Assembly: GCA_028023455.1 (NCBI GenBank)
Contig: JAQFVV010012499.1
Location: 1,864,584-1,928,583, forward strand
Direction: 5' to 3'
DNA from: Epiperipatus broadwayi
Taxonomy: Eukaryota > Onychophora > Udeonychophora > Euonychophora > Peripatidae
DNA: 64,000 nt
This document shows positions 50,680 through 62,632 of the stretch, piece after piece; within the stretch, counting starts at the first letter, position 1; every line of letters starts with the position of its first letter. Under the pieces are notes generated by a model. It saw only the letters and a list, made by a program, of their open reading frames with translations, ran no database searches and had not been told where the DNA came from. Made by a program: the position numbers and the translations under genes.

Positions 50680-51039
50680 AAAAAACAAAGTTGTGCAATA
50701 TATAAATGGCTATGTGTTTGTGGAAAGGCATATATTGGGGAATCTCAATGTACATTGGAGAAAAGATCAAAGGATCATTTGTTGTTATATAAACGAGTGC
50801 AAAAATCAAGACAAGAGAATGTTAGAAATGATGATGTATCACCATCAGTATTATTTGATCATAATGTAATATGTAATTATGGTTTTGATTTTGATTTTAA
50901 TAAAGTTAAGATTTTGTGTATTGAAAGAAATAATAATAAATGCAAAATTAAAGAAGCTATGTTAATAAAAAGTGAAAAGCAACAGTTGATAAACAGACAG
51001 GCTGCCAATATAAAAATTAATGAATTGTGGGAAAATTGA
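50680..51039 (+). pseudogene. PLE family A GIY-YIG domain, best-preserved copy
   Basis: Open from about 50690 to the stop at 51037 with no break: YKWLCVCGKAYIGESQCTLE, KRSKDHLLLYKRVQKSRQEN, SVLFDHNVICNYGFDFDFNK, ILCIERNNNKCKIKEAMLI, LINRQAANIKINELWEN. The visible features are the Cys-x-Cys-Gly pair before YIG, the basic segment with the Arg, the DHN His and the KEA Glu of GIY-YIG nucleases. The RT part is absent because the copy is 5' truncated. The upstream edge is the junction with the inverted arm. Confidence 0.9.
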
Positions 51040-51097
51040 TGTATGACATATTACTTTTTGTTTACATTTGTAACGGTTTTTTCTAATACAATTTGAA

Positions 51098-51140
51098 TCT
51101 AGTTGACAACGACTACATAGATAGTTGAAAGTACTTCTAT
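51098..51140 (+). ncRNA. Hammerhead-like fold in PLE tail
   Basis: Stem I UAG/CUA, extended by AATTT/AAATT. Box UUGACAA (51103-51109), spare C, stem II GACUA/UAGUU (one G-U), loop CAUAGA, GAAA (51127-51130), palindromic GUAC, UU context. It starts about 60 bases after the endonuclease stop codon. Confidence 0.58.
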
Positions 51141-51255
51141 TAAATTGGTATATATTTGTTTTTTTTTTAAATATTGTTTTACTGTATTAATTATTGTATT
51201 GTTTTAAATAATTATATATTTTTTATTATAATTGGAATACAGACATTGATTAATA

Positions 51256-51290
<35 letters not shown>

Positions 51291-51585
51291 TGAATGATAT
51301 ACTTTGCAGAAACATCTGTGAATTATTTTGTTTATAATATACTGACCTTTTGGCTAGTTTACATGAATCATTGACTAAGTGATGAATAAAATAGTATAAA
51401 TATGGCTATAGAAACACTCTAAATACTGTTTTATAACAACATTAAAGTTCCACCAATAGAAAAAACAGATGTATAAAATTGTAAAAATAAGTCAGAAAAC
51501 TTACAGATTAATGTTTTTAATAAATTCTTCTAAATAGGAGAAAGTTTGACTTTGTCATCATGTTTAGTCATACAATTTGGTATTT

Positions 51586-52450
51586 TTAGCATCTCAATGG
51601 CTTTTCTGATCTTACATTGTTAGAGAATATCATATCTGAATAGGATCCTGATATTAGAGAACTCAATGTTACGACTTGATCAACATAGTGTGAGAGTACT
51701 GATGATAATGAATGTTGTTTAACTGCATTAATATGTTCATCTCTTCTAGTACTAATGTGAAAATTGTCCATATCTATGTAAAAATCTTTACAAATTCCAC
51801 ATGAAATTTCATAAACTCCATGAGCTTCAAGGGAGATTGAATCTTTAGGCTTGATTATAATGTTACTAATTTTTTGATAAGTAGTATGTGCCGTTTTTAT
51901 ATTGTAGCATTTTAGCATATGTCTAATACTATTTATTATTCCTTTTATATAAAAAACATAAACCCTGATATATATTTGTTCTTTTTGTTTCTTATTTTAA
52001 TTATTTTGGGCTTGAATTAAGCCTTGATGAATAATTTTATTATTATAACCATTAGTTAGTGAAACAATATTTATAGTACTTATTTCTTCTTTCAGATAAG
52101 ATTTATCTGAAAAATTAATTGTTCTAATGAAAAGAGTTTTTGGCTACAGAAGTGTGATGTAAATTGTATTTGTCCATGCATTTTTTTTTGAAAACTGAAA
52201 ATGATAGATTTTGTTTCTTGGTGACGAATATATCAGGAAAGTGATGATTTCCATTAGATTGTCTCAAATGTAAATTAATACGGGGATGGATATTATTTAA
52301 ATGTGAGAAAAAATCATATAATTTATTTTTACCATGTCTCCATATGATAAATGCGTCCTCTATATATCTGAGCCAAATAAGGTGTTTAAAATTTTAAAGT
52401 TTTAAAAATGTTCCAATTAACAAAGTTTTAAATGTAATTTTTAACGCTTC
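51586..52450 (-). pseudogene. PLE family B RT-endonuclease, left arm of pair f
   Basis: Reverse strand. LIWLRYIEDAFIIWRHGKNK near 52370 is RT motif C with the first catalytic Asp replaced by Glu. After frameshifts come SDKSYLKEEISTINIVSLTNG near 52090, then an open stretch: GIINSIRHMLKCYNIKTAH, GVYEISCGICKDFYIDMDN (YIG reads YID), RRDEHINAVKQHSLSSVLSH, SGSYSDMIF. Several stops. The tail hammerhead is eroded. Confidence 0.85.
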
Positions 52451-52544
52451 AATTTGCAGTAACATATTATTGCTTTAGCTAAACATTGTCTTTCAAATAC
52501 GTATTTTGTATTCAATGGATAACATTACAAATCCAATGGATAAC

Positions 52545-53690
52545 ATTACAAACAAACTTTGATACTCCCATGGGTGTAACTATCTCAGGAGTAAAAGGTG
52601 ATTTAATTTTAAAAAAAATACAGAAAATCGTGTTTTAGTATCAATAAAAATCTCTTTATTTATTAGGTTTAATAAAACCTCTTATTTGTCTCAGATATAT
52701 AGAGAAGTCATTCATCTCATATGGCAACATGTGTTAATTTCTCATATTTATATAATATCCACCCTCATATTAAATTTAACAATGGGGAAAGAATCTGGTG
52801 GAAAAGTTCCCTTTATTGATGTACACGTTACGAGGAAATAAAAATCTATCATTTTCAATTTTCAGAAAATATATATATATATATACACAAACAGATACGT
52901 ACTATTTTCATCACATCATCAACCAATTAAGATTTTTTTTCTGCAGCCAAAACTTTTTTTACTAGAGAAATTAGCCTTTCGCATAAATATTATCAAAGGA
53001 AATAAATCATATCAGTAGTGTTTTATTAAGTAATAGTTATAATAAGAAAATTATTCATCAAGCTTTATTTCAAGCCAAATTAATCAAAGTAAGAAACTAA
53101 AAGATAAAGAAACAATTATTAGGATTGAATTCCTTATATTTTTTAAAAGGAACTACAGACAGTATCTGCTGTATATTGAAATGCTATAATATAAAAATAG
53201 CAGATACTAGTTATCAAAAAAATTATTAATATCATACCCAAACATAAAGATTCAATCCTTCTTGAGACTCATGGAGATTATGAAATATCATGTGTCATTT
53301 GTAAAGCTTTTTAAATAGGTATTAACAATCATTGCATCAGTACTGGAAGAGATGAATATATAAATCATGCTAATGTAGTTAAACAACACTTATCATCATC
53401 AGTACTCTCATTTTATATTATGCATTCAAGTCACAATAGTGATTTCAGAGAAGCCATTGAGATACAAAAAAAAAACTAAATTGTATCAATAAATGTGATG
53501 ACATTTGCAAACTTCTTCTATTTGGAAGAATTAAAAAAAAAACAAAAACAAATTACTCTGAAGATTTCCTGACTTATTTTTTCAATTTTATTTATCTGTT
53601 CTTTGCTATTGGTGGAATTTTAATATTGTTATAAACCACAACACTTCTACAACAATCTTTACAATATTACATCAAGCTGAAACATGGTAT
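52545..53690 (+). pseudogene. PLE family B RT-endonuclease, right arm of pair f
   Basis: Plus strand: FDTPMGVTISGVKGDLILKK (RT motif B, normally GTPMGSPISG..ADL), then ICLRYIEKSFISYG (motif C reads YIEK), a (TA)n interruption at 52867-52886, GTTDSICCILKCYN, THGDYEISCVICKAF then stop then IG (eroded YIG), VVKQHLSSSVLSF, and DFREAIEI. Many stops and shifts. Confidence 0.83.
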
Positions 53691-53700
53691 ATTCATAAAT

Positions 53701-53974
53701 AAATAGGCATTAAATTTTAATAGTATCAATAAAAAAATTTCTTACTATTGATTTCTAAATGGTCTCAATTATTTTTTTCTATTTAATTTTATATTTCTTG
53801 TTGCTAATGATACTCAAAAGTTATGTTGTTATAAAAATATTAGCAAAAAATTCAAGATACCATAAATATTATTCCAATGATAATTAGTAATATTGACTAA
53901 TTTGTTCTCTGCATAATGATCTATTACATGTCACTATATATAACAATCCCAATTTAATATTTGACAGATTTATT
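53701..53974. other. Short AT-rich spacer between PLE pairs f and g
   Basis: No feature. Confidence 0.6.
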
Positions 53975-54102
53975 CTTAAATATATATATATAATATTATA
54001 AATTGATGTCTGTATTTCTTCAAAATAATATACGCAAATTTATAAATAAATATTTAAAAATACAGTATTTAAAAGCTTATAAAAATATATGTATAACCGT
54101 CA

Positions 54103-54144
54103 CTTAGTAGCGCTTTCAACTAACTTGTAGCTTTGTCAACTATC
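54103..54144 (-). ncRNA. Hammerhead-like fold in PLE tail
   Basis: Reverse strand: stem I UAG/CUA, box UUGACAA (54133-54139), stem II AGCUA/UAGUU without a spare base, loop CAAGU, GAAA, palindromic GCGC, UA context, CUAAGUG. Confidence 0.55.
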
Positions 54145-54181
54145 ATGTTTAAAATGTCAGCTTTCCCATAATTCTATGATG

Positions 54182-54690
54182 TCAACTTTCCCATAATTCT
54201 GTGATCTTAATGTTAGCTGCTTGCCTATTAACCAAATGTTGCTTGTACTTACATATCAACATTGCCTCTTTAATTTTCCTTTTATTATTATATCTTTCAA
54301 TTTCCAATATTTTTACATTGTTATAATTAAAATCGAAACCATATATACATGATTTATTATGGTCATAAAAGACAAAAGTTGATAAATTATCATTATTTTT
54401 AAAATTTTGTTTTGTATTTTGAACCCTTTTAAATAACAATAAGTGTTCCTTTGTTCTTTTTTCCAATGTGCACCTCGATTCACCTATATATCCATGGCCA
54501 CACCCACATGTCCATTTGTAAATGATACAATTTTTATTTGTAAATAAAGTTTTATCCTTTGAATTGTTTATTAATTAATTTAATGTAGGTGTTGCATAAA
54601 ATGCAATATCACATATTCCTTTATAAATTTTCTTAATGAAACTTGCCTGTTGATTTGAAATATATGGTATTGATATCCACAATTTTTTAT
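54182..54690 (-). pseudogene. PLE family A GIY-YIG domain, left arm of pair g
   Basis: Nearly intact on the reverse strand: a PTLNKLINNSKDK-like start, YKWTCGCGHGYIGESRC, EKRTKEHLLLFKRVQNTKQN, FVFYDHNKSCIYGFDFN, ILEIERYNNKRKIKEAMLIC, NRQAANIKITELWES and a stop. Cys-x-Cys-Gly, YIG, the basic Arg segment, DHN and KEA are all present. The RT is missing. Confidence 0.9.
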
Positions 54691-54769
54691 TAGAAGAATT
54701 AACACTATTATTATTTTTATATTTATAAGTAAAACTTTTAATAGTATTATTTTTATAAATATAAAAATA

Positions 54770-55193
54770 ATAATAGTGTTAATTCTTCTGATAAAAAATT
54801 GTCGATATCAAAACCATATATTTCAAATCAACAGGAAAGTTTCATTAAGAAAATTTATAAAGGAATATTGATATTGCATTTTATGCACCACCTACATTAA
54901 ATAAATTAATAAACAATTCAAAGGATAAAACTTTATTTACAAATAAAAATTGTATCATTTACAAATGGACATGTGGGTGTGGCCACGGATATATAGGTGA
55001 ATTGAGGTGCACACTGGAAAAAAGAACAAAGGAACACTTATTCTTATTTAAAAGGGTTCAAAATACAAAACAAAATTTTAAAAATAATAATAAAAGGAAA
55101 ATTAAAGAGGCGATGTTGATGTGTAAATACAAGCAATATTTGGTTAATAGGCAAGCAGCTAACATTAAGATCACAGAATTATGGGAAAGTTGA
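54770..55193 (+). pseudogene. PLE family A GIY-YIG domain with 35-residue deletion, right arm of pair g
   Basis: Plus strand: YKWTCGCGHGYIGELRCTL, EKRTKEHLFLFKRVQNTKQN, then an in-frame 105-base deletion that joins FKNN directly to NKRKIKEAML, then NRQAANIKITELWES. The deletion falls between AATAAT repeats and removes the DHN His segment. The frame before the Cys pair is shifted. Confidence 0.88.
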
Positions 55194-55231
55194 CATCATA
55201 GAATTATGGGAAAGCTGACATTTTAAATGTG

Positions 55232-55278
55232 ATAGTTGACAAAGCTACAAGTTAGTTGAAAGTGCTTCTAAGTGATGG
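55232..55278 (+). ncRNA. Hammerhead-like fold in PLE tail
   Basis: Stem I UAG/CUA, box UUGACAA (55236-55242), stem II AGCUA/UAGUU, loop CAAGU, GAAA, GUGC, UU context, CUAAGUG. GUGC can still self-pair through two U-G pairs. It differs from the left arm (GCGC) at one stem III base. Confidence 0.55.
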
Positions 55279-55334
55279 TTATACATATATTTTTATAAGC
55301 TTTTAAATACTGTATTTTTAAATATATATATATA

Positions 55335-57368
55335 TTGTAACCGAATATAATATCCCGTCACATTATTTTAAAATGAAAATAAAAGATCATAAATAAAAAT
55401 TGATTTATTAAAAAAAAAAAAAAAAAACTTAACTTAAAAACTGAAATATAAAAACTGTTTAATGTATATATAGATCACATGATGGACAACTTTAAAAACT
55501 ATTTTAAAAAAAATAAAAATATTTGAAAGTAATTTTTTTTGTAAAAAAAAGTAAAGATATAAAGATTTGATATTTTTGGAAATAGAAATAATGTTGATTT
55601 CTATAATCTTAGAAAATAGAAATGATTGTCTTATTAATTAAATGATTGTTCAAAAGCAAACTGGCCCTTGAGGCATTTAAAATAAATTAAAGGGTCAGAT
55701 AAGAGAGTACAAAGAAATTAAAGGACCAATGCAAACACGAGAAATGTCAGCACAGTCCATAATTGAAACACCAGAGGATTAGTGATGTCTTGCCAGTTGA
55801 ATCCAAAGATTGGATGATAAGAGACTAATAAAAATATAAAAGCCAAATTATTATTATAATTGTGATCTGAGAGCTGACTATGAACATGTCATTATAACTA
55901 GCTATATTGCAGATTTTCACGATGTGGAAGTCTGCAATAAATTTAATTTTCCTGACAACCAGCTGAGTCCTCCCTATGACAGTTAGGGACCAAAAAGGAA
56001 TGGCAAGTAGTGACTTCGTTTTTAAACAGAAAGAACAAACAATCTATATAAGTGATCATGAAGATGGACCTCAAAACCTGCAGAATCCATAAAGTATAAA
56101 CTTTTACCAATTGAACTTTCTTTTAAATAATTACCGTATAATGTCAATAAGTAATCAATCCAAAAAAAAGTAAAATAAATGAATGTACTCTTATCTGACC
56201 AAGAATAAAACTCTAAATCAATTATAAATGTTTGTTTTTATATACATTTGCTATTTCAATCATTTCCATTTTTTTTCATTTAATTATTTATGTTTGTATT
56301 TAACTAGGTTATGTATTTCTATATGTTAAATAAAATGTATTAAATTAAAGTTGGGTGTAGATAGCTGCATGGATAAAGATTAATAACTGTTTAAATTCGT
56401 TTATGTTAATTTAAGAGATTTTAATTTCAGACTTTTGTTTTGTAGTTAGGGCAATGCTTGTGGAAGGATATATGGGTGTTGATATTAATGTAATGTGAAG
56501 CATGTTTAGGATACAGGGCAATGTGCCCAACTGAATGCATGACCCCAAAGAGGCAGTCATATCGTTGAAATGGTCGCAGATGTATTTCCTGTGCCATTGA
56601 CCCTTCTAGCTCTATGAACAGGGATTTATAAGATGGCAGAAAAACTGCTCTCCTCCATATGTAGCACTCTTTAAAAATAATTATATACATGATTCCTTAG
56701 TCAGGCAGTATGCACTTTCCTGCTCTGGACACGGATCATTTCTTTCAAATAATATCATGCTGTCAGATGCACATTCCTGTCAGCATGGTTTTATGCTAGC
56801 ATCTTCATATTACATTAGTTGCAAATATATATCTGGAAGCTGACATTGGGTTGGCTACGAACTTTTAGTCTGAAATTGATTAGCATCTTCATATTACATT
56901 AGTTGCAAATATATATCTGGAAGCTGACATTGGGTTGGCTACAAACTTTTAGTCTGAAATTGATAAGTTTTCAAGTGGAAAAAAAAATCTATGTAGACTA
57001 TCTATGCTCAACATGCTAAAGTAAAATATAATTTAAATATCCATCTGTGCGGTCTATTTAAATAGTAATTTGAATTTATGTTTAAAAAAATTATTAATGT
57101 TAAAATCTAAAAAATAAATTTATTCCTCAATTTCAAATGTGCATCAATAAAATCTATTTGTGTGTTAATTACTGGCAGTGGCTTCTTTTATTGTATTGTT
57201 TTAAATATTAATATATTTTGAGAATCCAAATCTATTAAAACTTATAAAAATGTTTAAATCTCTGCTACTCTATGAGCTAGTGACCTTGGGAAAATGGTCA
57301 GAATAATATATATAAGAAATTTTTTAAATCTTAACGTACGTATCTGCCTACTATATAAATTGTTCTAG
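55335..57368 (+). repeat. Copy 1 of a 2-kb direct repeat (possible LTR)
   Basis: Starts TGTAACCGAATATAATATCCC at the end of a (TA)n tract and ends near TTCTAGGTACA. It aligns in order with 58082-60124: ACTTTAAAAA near 55490, CCATAATTGAAA near 55757, TTGGGTGTAGATAGC near 56351, ACTGGCAGTGG at 57171, ACGTATCTGCCTACT near 57338. Identity is moderate with indels. No ORF of interest; the 87-codon frame at 56427 has no motif. The TGTAAC start and paired arrangement suggest old LTRs. Confidence 0.65.
56797..56964. repeat. 84-base tandem duplication
   Basis: TAGCATCTTCATATTACATT begins at 56797 and again at 56881. The copies differ by one base (CTACG versus CTACA). It is absent from the other 2-kb copy, so the duplication is recent. 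Confidence 0.95.
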
Positions 57369-58081
57369 GTACAAATGCCTAGATGGGCCCGTGTAGTGCA
57401 GATTACATTAAAGGCCCTTTTCATTGACAGTTAAAGTGGACTCCCAACATGGCAGATCTTTAATAAACCACGAGTGCCCTGAGAATTTTAAAAAATAAAT
57501 CATGCCAGTAAGATTTTTCTTTAAAATTGAGTATATATATATTTGTATTCACGTAATGTTATAGTCCGATATTTAATAAACCACGAGTACCTATGAAACC
57601 AGTAATATTTTTTTTGAAATAAGTATATATTTTTTGTAATAATGTATAGTTATAGTCCGATATTTAATAAAAACCACTAGTCCCTTGAAAATGAAGCCCG
57701 TAATATTTTTTTTTTCTGAAATGAGTATAGATATATGTTTTGTATTAACGTAAAGTTATAGTTTGAATTTTGTGTAAAAAGTACTGCCAGTAAGAAAATT
57801 GCGCATATGTAGAAATAAATGCGAGGAGTAAAAACGTAATAGTTAATATATTTTTTTTAAAAAAAAAAAAAAGTCTTATTCAAAATCTAATTGTTCAACT
57901 TGTGTAAGTAATAGTTAAAACTAGAAGAAAAGAAATTTGGAACGGAGGGGGCAGAAATTTAGCTGGTAGTAAGGAATCAACAGTCAACATTTTTTAATCA
58001 TTATATTTGTGTGTAATTACTGTTTTGTCTTTTTAAAAAAAAAAGTTTTGTCCTTTTGAAATTTTCATAAATAATCAATTT
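57369..58081. repeat. Spacer between the 2-kb copies, with three diverged ~110-base repeats
   Basis: TTTAATAAA.CCAC.AGT recurs at about 57460, 57572 and 57665, each followed by a CC.GTAATATTTTT and GAGTATA.ATAT block and a CGTAA.GTTATAGT.CGA end. A purine-rich GGAACGGAGGGGGCAG lies near 57940, as a polypurine tract would before a 3' LTR, although the next copy starts 120 bases later. No coding sequence. Confidence 0.6.
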
Positions 58082-60124
58082 GTGTAACGGAATTACTAAC
58101 ACTAAGTAAATTCTTTTGTTTTTTTAATGTTTTTGTTTTTTGAGGAAGTTTACTGATATGTAACCATATATAAATATGCCATTACATTAAATTGAAATAA
58201 AAACCTTTAAGTTCGCAAATAAAAATAAATGTATTAAAAAAAAAACCAACTAAATGCTAAAATTAAAATGTTTGTTAAACGTATATATTCGCACAGATTC
58301 AAAACTTTAAAAATATTTTTAAAAAAATAAAACGTACTTTTTTATAAAAAAAAGTACAAGATTTAAAGATAAAATATTTTTGTAGATGGAAATGATTGTT
58401 TATTAATTATCCAAAAGCTGTGTAATTAAAAAGTCAGATGAAAAATAGATAAGAGTATAAAAAGATTTTAGCTTGACCAATGAAAGCAAATAAAGGCCCG
58501 GACCATAATGAAAAAATGGAACAGTGACGTCTTTGTTCATGGAATCCATAGGAGGACTATTAAAAAAAAATATTGAGTTCCAGACAGTTCCAACTTGATT
58601 TGGTGAGATGAATGATGGGATGCACATATCGTTCTCTCGCACTTATTTTAAAAAGGAAAAGACTGTGATTCCAGAATGAACCAGCTAAGGCTACCTCCAG
58701 AATATCAGAACGGTCTTCCATGAAAGTCTTCGGGGGAATTGCCAATAGGAACCTGGACTCTTCTACCATAAGCTATATGAACTAAACAATTTTTAAAATC
58801 ATAAAAAAAATAATTAAGAACTTTCATCAGGGTTTGACAAATTTAATAAACAAACCAACTTAAATGTTAAAGTGGACTCTTATCTGATTTTTGTAAGTTT
58901 CAAATCAATTAATAATGTTTAATTTTATATATTTTGCATTTGATAAAAATCATTTCCATTTATTATTTTATTTGTATTAATATTTATTATTTAAATTTTA
59001 AATGAGGGAATTTAAGTTGGGTATAGACATTGCATAGATTCGTTAGCGGTTAATTATGTTGCTGTTTCATAGTTGATTGGAATATATAAGTCATCAATGT
59101 CACTGCGGCATCTTACAATGAATGCTATTGGGTTTTTTTGTATTCCCTATGCAATTGACGTTATCGATGATTTTGTATTTTGATCGTTTGTGTTTATTTT
59201 GAAATGTTTTTGACCGTGGAATCTGTGCAACCGATCTATACTCAACATTATAAAATAAATTGTATAAAATTCATCTGTGTGAACATATCTAAAGGTTAAA
59301 TTTAAGTCGGGCGTGAATGGCTGTATAGATTTGTAAAGTTATATATATAGTTTAAGGGAGGGTAATCTTAGGTTATTTGTTTCGCAGTTAAATTGAGTCA
59401 ATTGATTATATGTATTGATGTAATTAGTAAATGTAGCAGGAGATCCGCTATGGACAGGATTGCATATATATGCCACACACCTTCTGTTTGCCTATGGATG
59501 GGATTGTAAGTCAGCAAAAAGGACCGCAGTTCATTCCTATGGAGTTTTTTGTTAATTGTTCTGCTCGCCAACAGATGTAGCATTCCTGTTGGTTGAGAGA
59601 CAATGTCTTCTCTAACTCTACTTACTGTTCAGATGAACATTCCTGACAGTATAGTATTTTGTGTTGTTGTATTCATGCTGCATTGAATACATCGATATAT
59701 CCGATGGATTGATGTTGCATTGGCTGCAAACTTTTTGGCCTAAGGTTAAATAAGGGATAGAACATTTTTCTTTTCAAATACAATCTATATAGTCTATTCA
59801 ACCTCGACCCTCTAAATAAATATTAAACCCATTATTGCAAGCTATTTAAATGTAAAATTAAAAGTTAATATAAAAATCGAAAATGTTAAATTTATTCCTC
59901 AAAATTTAAAATGATTCAAAATTTATATGTGCGTAAATAAATATTTGTTTGTTATTTACTGGCAGTGGATTTTATTTATATATATATATTTGAGATACAA
60001 ATTAATCAAGTTATTTATTATATCTGCATCTCCATGAGCTAGTGACTTGGGCTAATGATCTAAATATTTAAATAAAGTGGAATCTTAACAGCACGTATCT
60101 GCCTACTTTATAAATTTTTCTAGG
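58082..60124 (+). repeat. Copy 2 of the 2-kb direct repeat (possible LTR)
   Basis: Starts TGTAACGGAATTACTAACAC and ends near TTTTTCTAGG. The offset from copy 1 varies from 2.67 to 2.96 kb because of indels. Frames of 60-80 codons at 58403, 58560 and 59398 show no motif. Confidence 0.65.
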
Positions 60125-62632
60125 TTTGGTCATTGAATATTAACCAATTTTTATCTGGAAAGTAAAGTAATTTTGATAATAATCTGGGTTTATCAGAGGC
60201 AAGTCAATGTACTAATCATCAAAATAATTATAAAATAATAAATTTTCATGTTTAGTAAAAAAAATTGTAATTCATCCATATAATTTACTTTTTATCATTA
60301 TAGAATAAACTGCAGTAAAAGAATGACAACAACGGTATATTTAACCAGAACAGACAATGATCATTATAGGCTTACCTTAGTATTCTAAACAGTTTTCTGG
60401 TATGATATATAGCATGTGTGTATGTGTTAATGCCAAATCACTTTTAAATAATATATTGGAATATGTAATAAAAAATTATATTAATGGTTACTCTTATGAA
60501 AAACATAAAGCAAAACAAAAGACTCAAAACGATTAAATAAATGGAATAATAATAATATTTTAAACAGATAAAAAATAATGTTTTGTTATTCTTCTGAGTC
60601 ATTATATAAGAGGTCCAATGACTATATTTAATGATGTCTTACAAACTTATTAGTGTCCCATACAGTCTTGTAGTTAATGCATTTATAACATCCCATTTGT
60701 AATCTTAAAAATAAAATAGCTGTGAATCCTAATGAGATTAATGGAGAAGTTTAAAATATCATAGGCATAGTTTTGTTTCAAAAGTAATCACATTTATTAC
60801 TGTAATGGTCAAGATTGTATAATCAGTCAACAAGATCAAAAGACCAAGCAGGGATTCTTAACCATCAGACACATGATTACCCTCATGCTCCAAGTTTAAA
60901 CCCCTACCTAGACTTCTTAGCCTCAACCATCTAATGCATATCCTTGATGTCACCCACCTTCCTTCTTTCCACTGTGCCAAATAGCTCAGGATACAAACAC
61001 AAACTCCCCCCCTCTCTCTCTCTCAGGGTTCTTCTCACAACTTAGGTTTAGTGCAGCTTATCCTTCCCTTATACAGATTGGTATTACATGATAACTTGTA
61101 ACTCTACTCAAACATATTATCAAATAAATTTTATTATTAGGCTGATGGATTATGAATTTTCACTAGCCTGGGTTCAAAGCTTGGACTGCTCAAAGCAATA
61201 TTCAACAAATACTTAAATCTTGTTTATTAGCTTATTGTTCCAAGATATAGAAATATACACTTAATTAATCATGAATAATAGTTTATTATATTAAAATGGA
61301 ATGAACAGGTGGTACACAAGTTAATTTACAAATGAACAATTTAACTGGTCTTTGCACTATTATGGTTTGAAATTTTGGCAGTTTACATGTTAATGTGTGC
61401 CTAAATTACATGATAATTAATTGAAGAATTAACAGTGATCAATCTTAATAGACAACTATCAGTCATTATGGCTTTCGAAATACTAATCAATTAAAAAGGA
61501 TTATGATATGGCCACTGTCATCCAGGAATACATATGTATGGGTGAAGATCAAAACAAAGAAGTTATTAAAATATTATAGTTCAGCTCTCATTATAATCAC
61601 CCTTCATGGTAACACTATATGTAAAAATGATTTGAGATCAGCTTGTCATTCAAGTTGTATGGTTCACCGCTAAAAAGTGCATGTCCCTGGCTGCATAGGT
61701 GCATCTGATTCTGAGCATGGGTGCATTCCTATGGAGAGAGCAATGATGTGCTGAATCTAGGATTTGGGGTTGCAATAGGTTCCAGCTCCTGCAAGATGTA
61801 GATGGAACCCAGGCATGTGGCATTTGGTCTGCCCTTATGCAGTTTTACCATATGATGCACGAACCCTACATGATATATGTGAGAATAAAGCTATAATATG
61901 ATATTGAACCAAGACAGCAAAGCTAGAGAGCAGGAATGTGAGCATGGCCTGTATAACAATAATAATTATATAAACCTTTCAATCACACATTTAAATATTA
62001 TTAATTCATTTTTACAATTCTAAAGTTTCCCTGGCAAAGTATAGAGAACTTAAATGAAATTTAAAGCCCACTCACATAATCAATAATTTTAATTAAACAA
62101 TCTTTAATATTATAATGGATATTACACAGGGTATTAATCATTCATAATTCCACTGATAGTTTGATGGTTTGTGTTCACATTATCGATACTCAACAATGTT
62201 TCATTTACAGACATAAAGTATAATGTTAACACTATGCAAACATTTATATAATGTTGGGATATTATGTCAGTGTAATGGACATTAGATGTAACAATGCTGG
62301 GAGGTATTAATTTTATTTTATTTACAAATACAAACTGAGAGTATGAATTATATTATCATTGTCCTAACATGCAAAGTAAAATTTTGGCATAAATACCTTT
62401 ACATATATATATTCTTAAACATATAAATTTGAATATAAACTGATTTTTAACTTAATTGTAATAGACACATACGGCTTCTAAATTGTACATATTCAATTCA
62501 ATTCTAAACACTTGCCATCCTTCAATAACAATAATGATAAATTCTCAGAATTGTAATAATGAAATTCTAATTGAAATGATAGAGGGTATGTAAATAAGAA
62601 AAAATCTGCTTAAAGTTTTATTTTAATGGTTT
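60125..62632. other. Intergenic stretch with no recognised feature
   Basis: 60840-61070 and 61640-61880 are less AT-skewed (the first ends in CCCCCCCTCTCTCTC) but show no motif. At 61155-61180 CTGGGTTCAAAGCTTGG faintly resembles a tRNA box B. Confidence 0.45.

Larger units (their letters stand above)
50608..51288. repeat. Head-to-head PLE family A pair (pair h) between (TA)n tracts
   Basis: The left arm is very short: 50630-50675 is the inverse of the far tail (its complement reads TACTGTATTAATTATTGTATTG). The right arm (50680-51258) runs from the Cys/YIG region to the end of the tail. (TA)n at 50608-50630 and 51258-51288 closes both sides. Confidence 0.75.
51290..53700. repeat. Head-to-head PLE family B pair (pair f)
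   Basis: The left arm is minus (about 51330-52450) and the right arm plus (about 52545-53690). Both begin in the RT and run to the tail, with tails outward. The centre contains a 21-base tandem duplication (CAATGGATAACATTACAAA twice, 52516-52558). These arms are far more diverged than pair d. Confidence 0.82.
53975..55334. repeat. Head-to-head PLE family A pair (pair g) between (TA)n tracts
   Basis: The left arm is minus (53985-54727) and the right arm plus (54753-55320), with a spacer of about 25 bases. Arms are near-identical, with (TA)n at both outer ends. A tandem duplication of about 24 bases (GAATTATGGGAAAG...GACAT twice) just after the coding end is present in both arms and in no other PLE here. 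The right arm lacks 105 bases that the left retains. Confidence 0.9.

Noticed and set aside
56427-59583. ORFs of 60-87 codons inside the 2-kb repeats
   Set aside because: None is conserved between the two copies, so they are not genes of the element.
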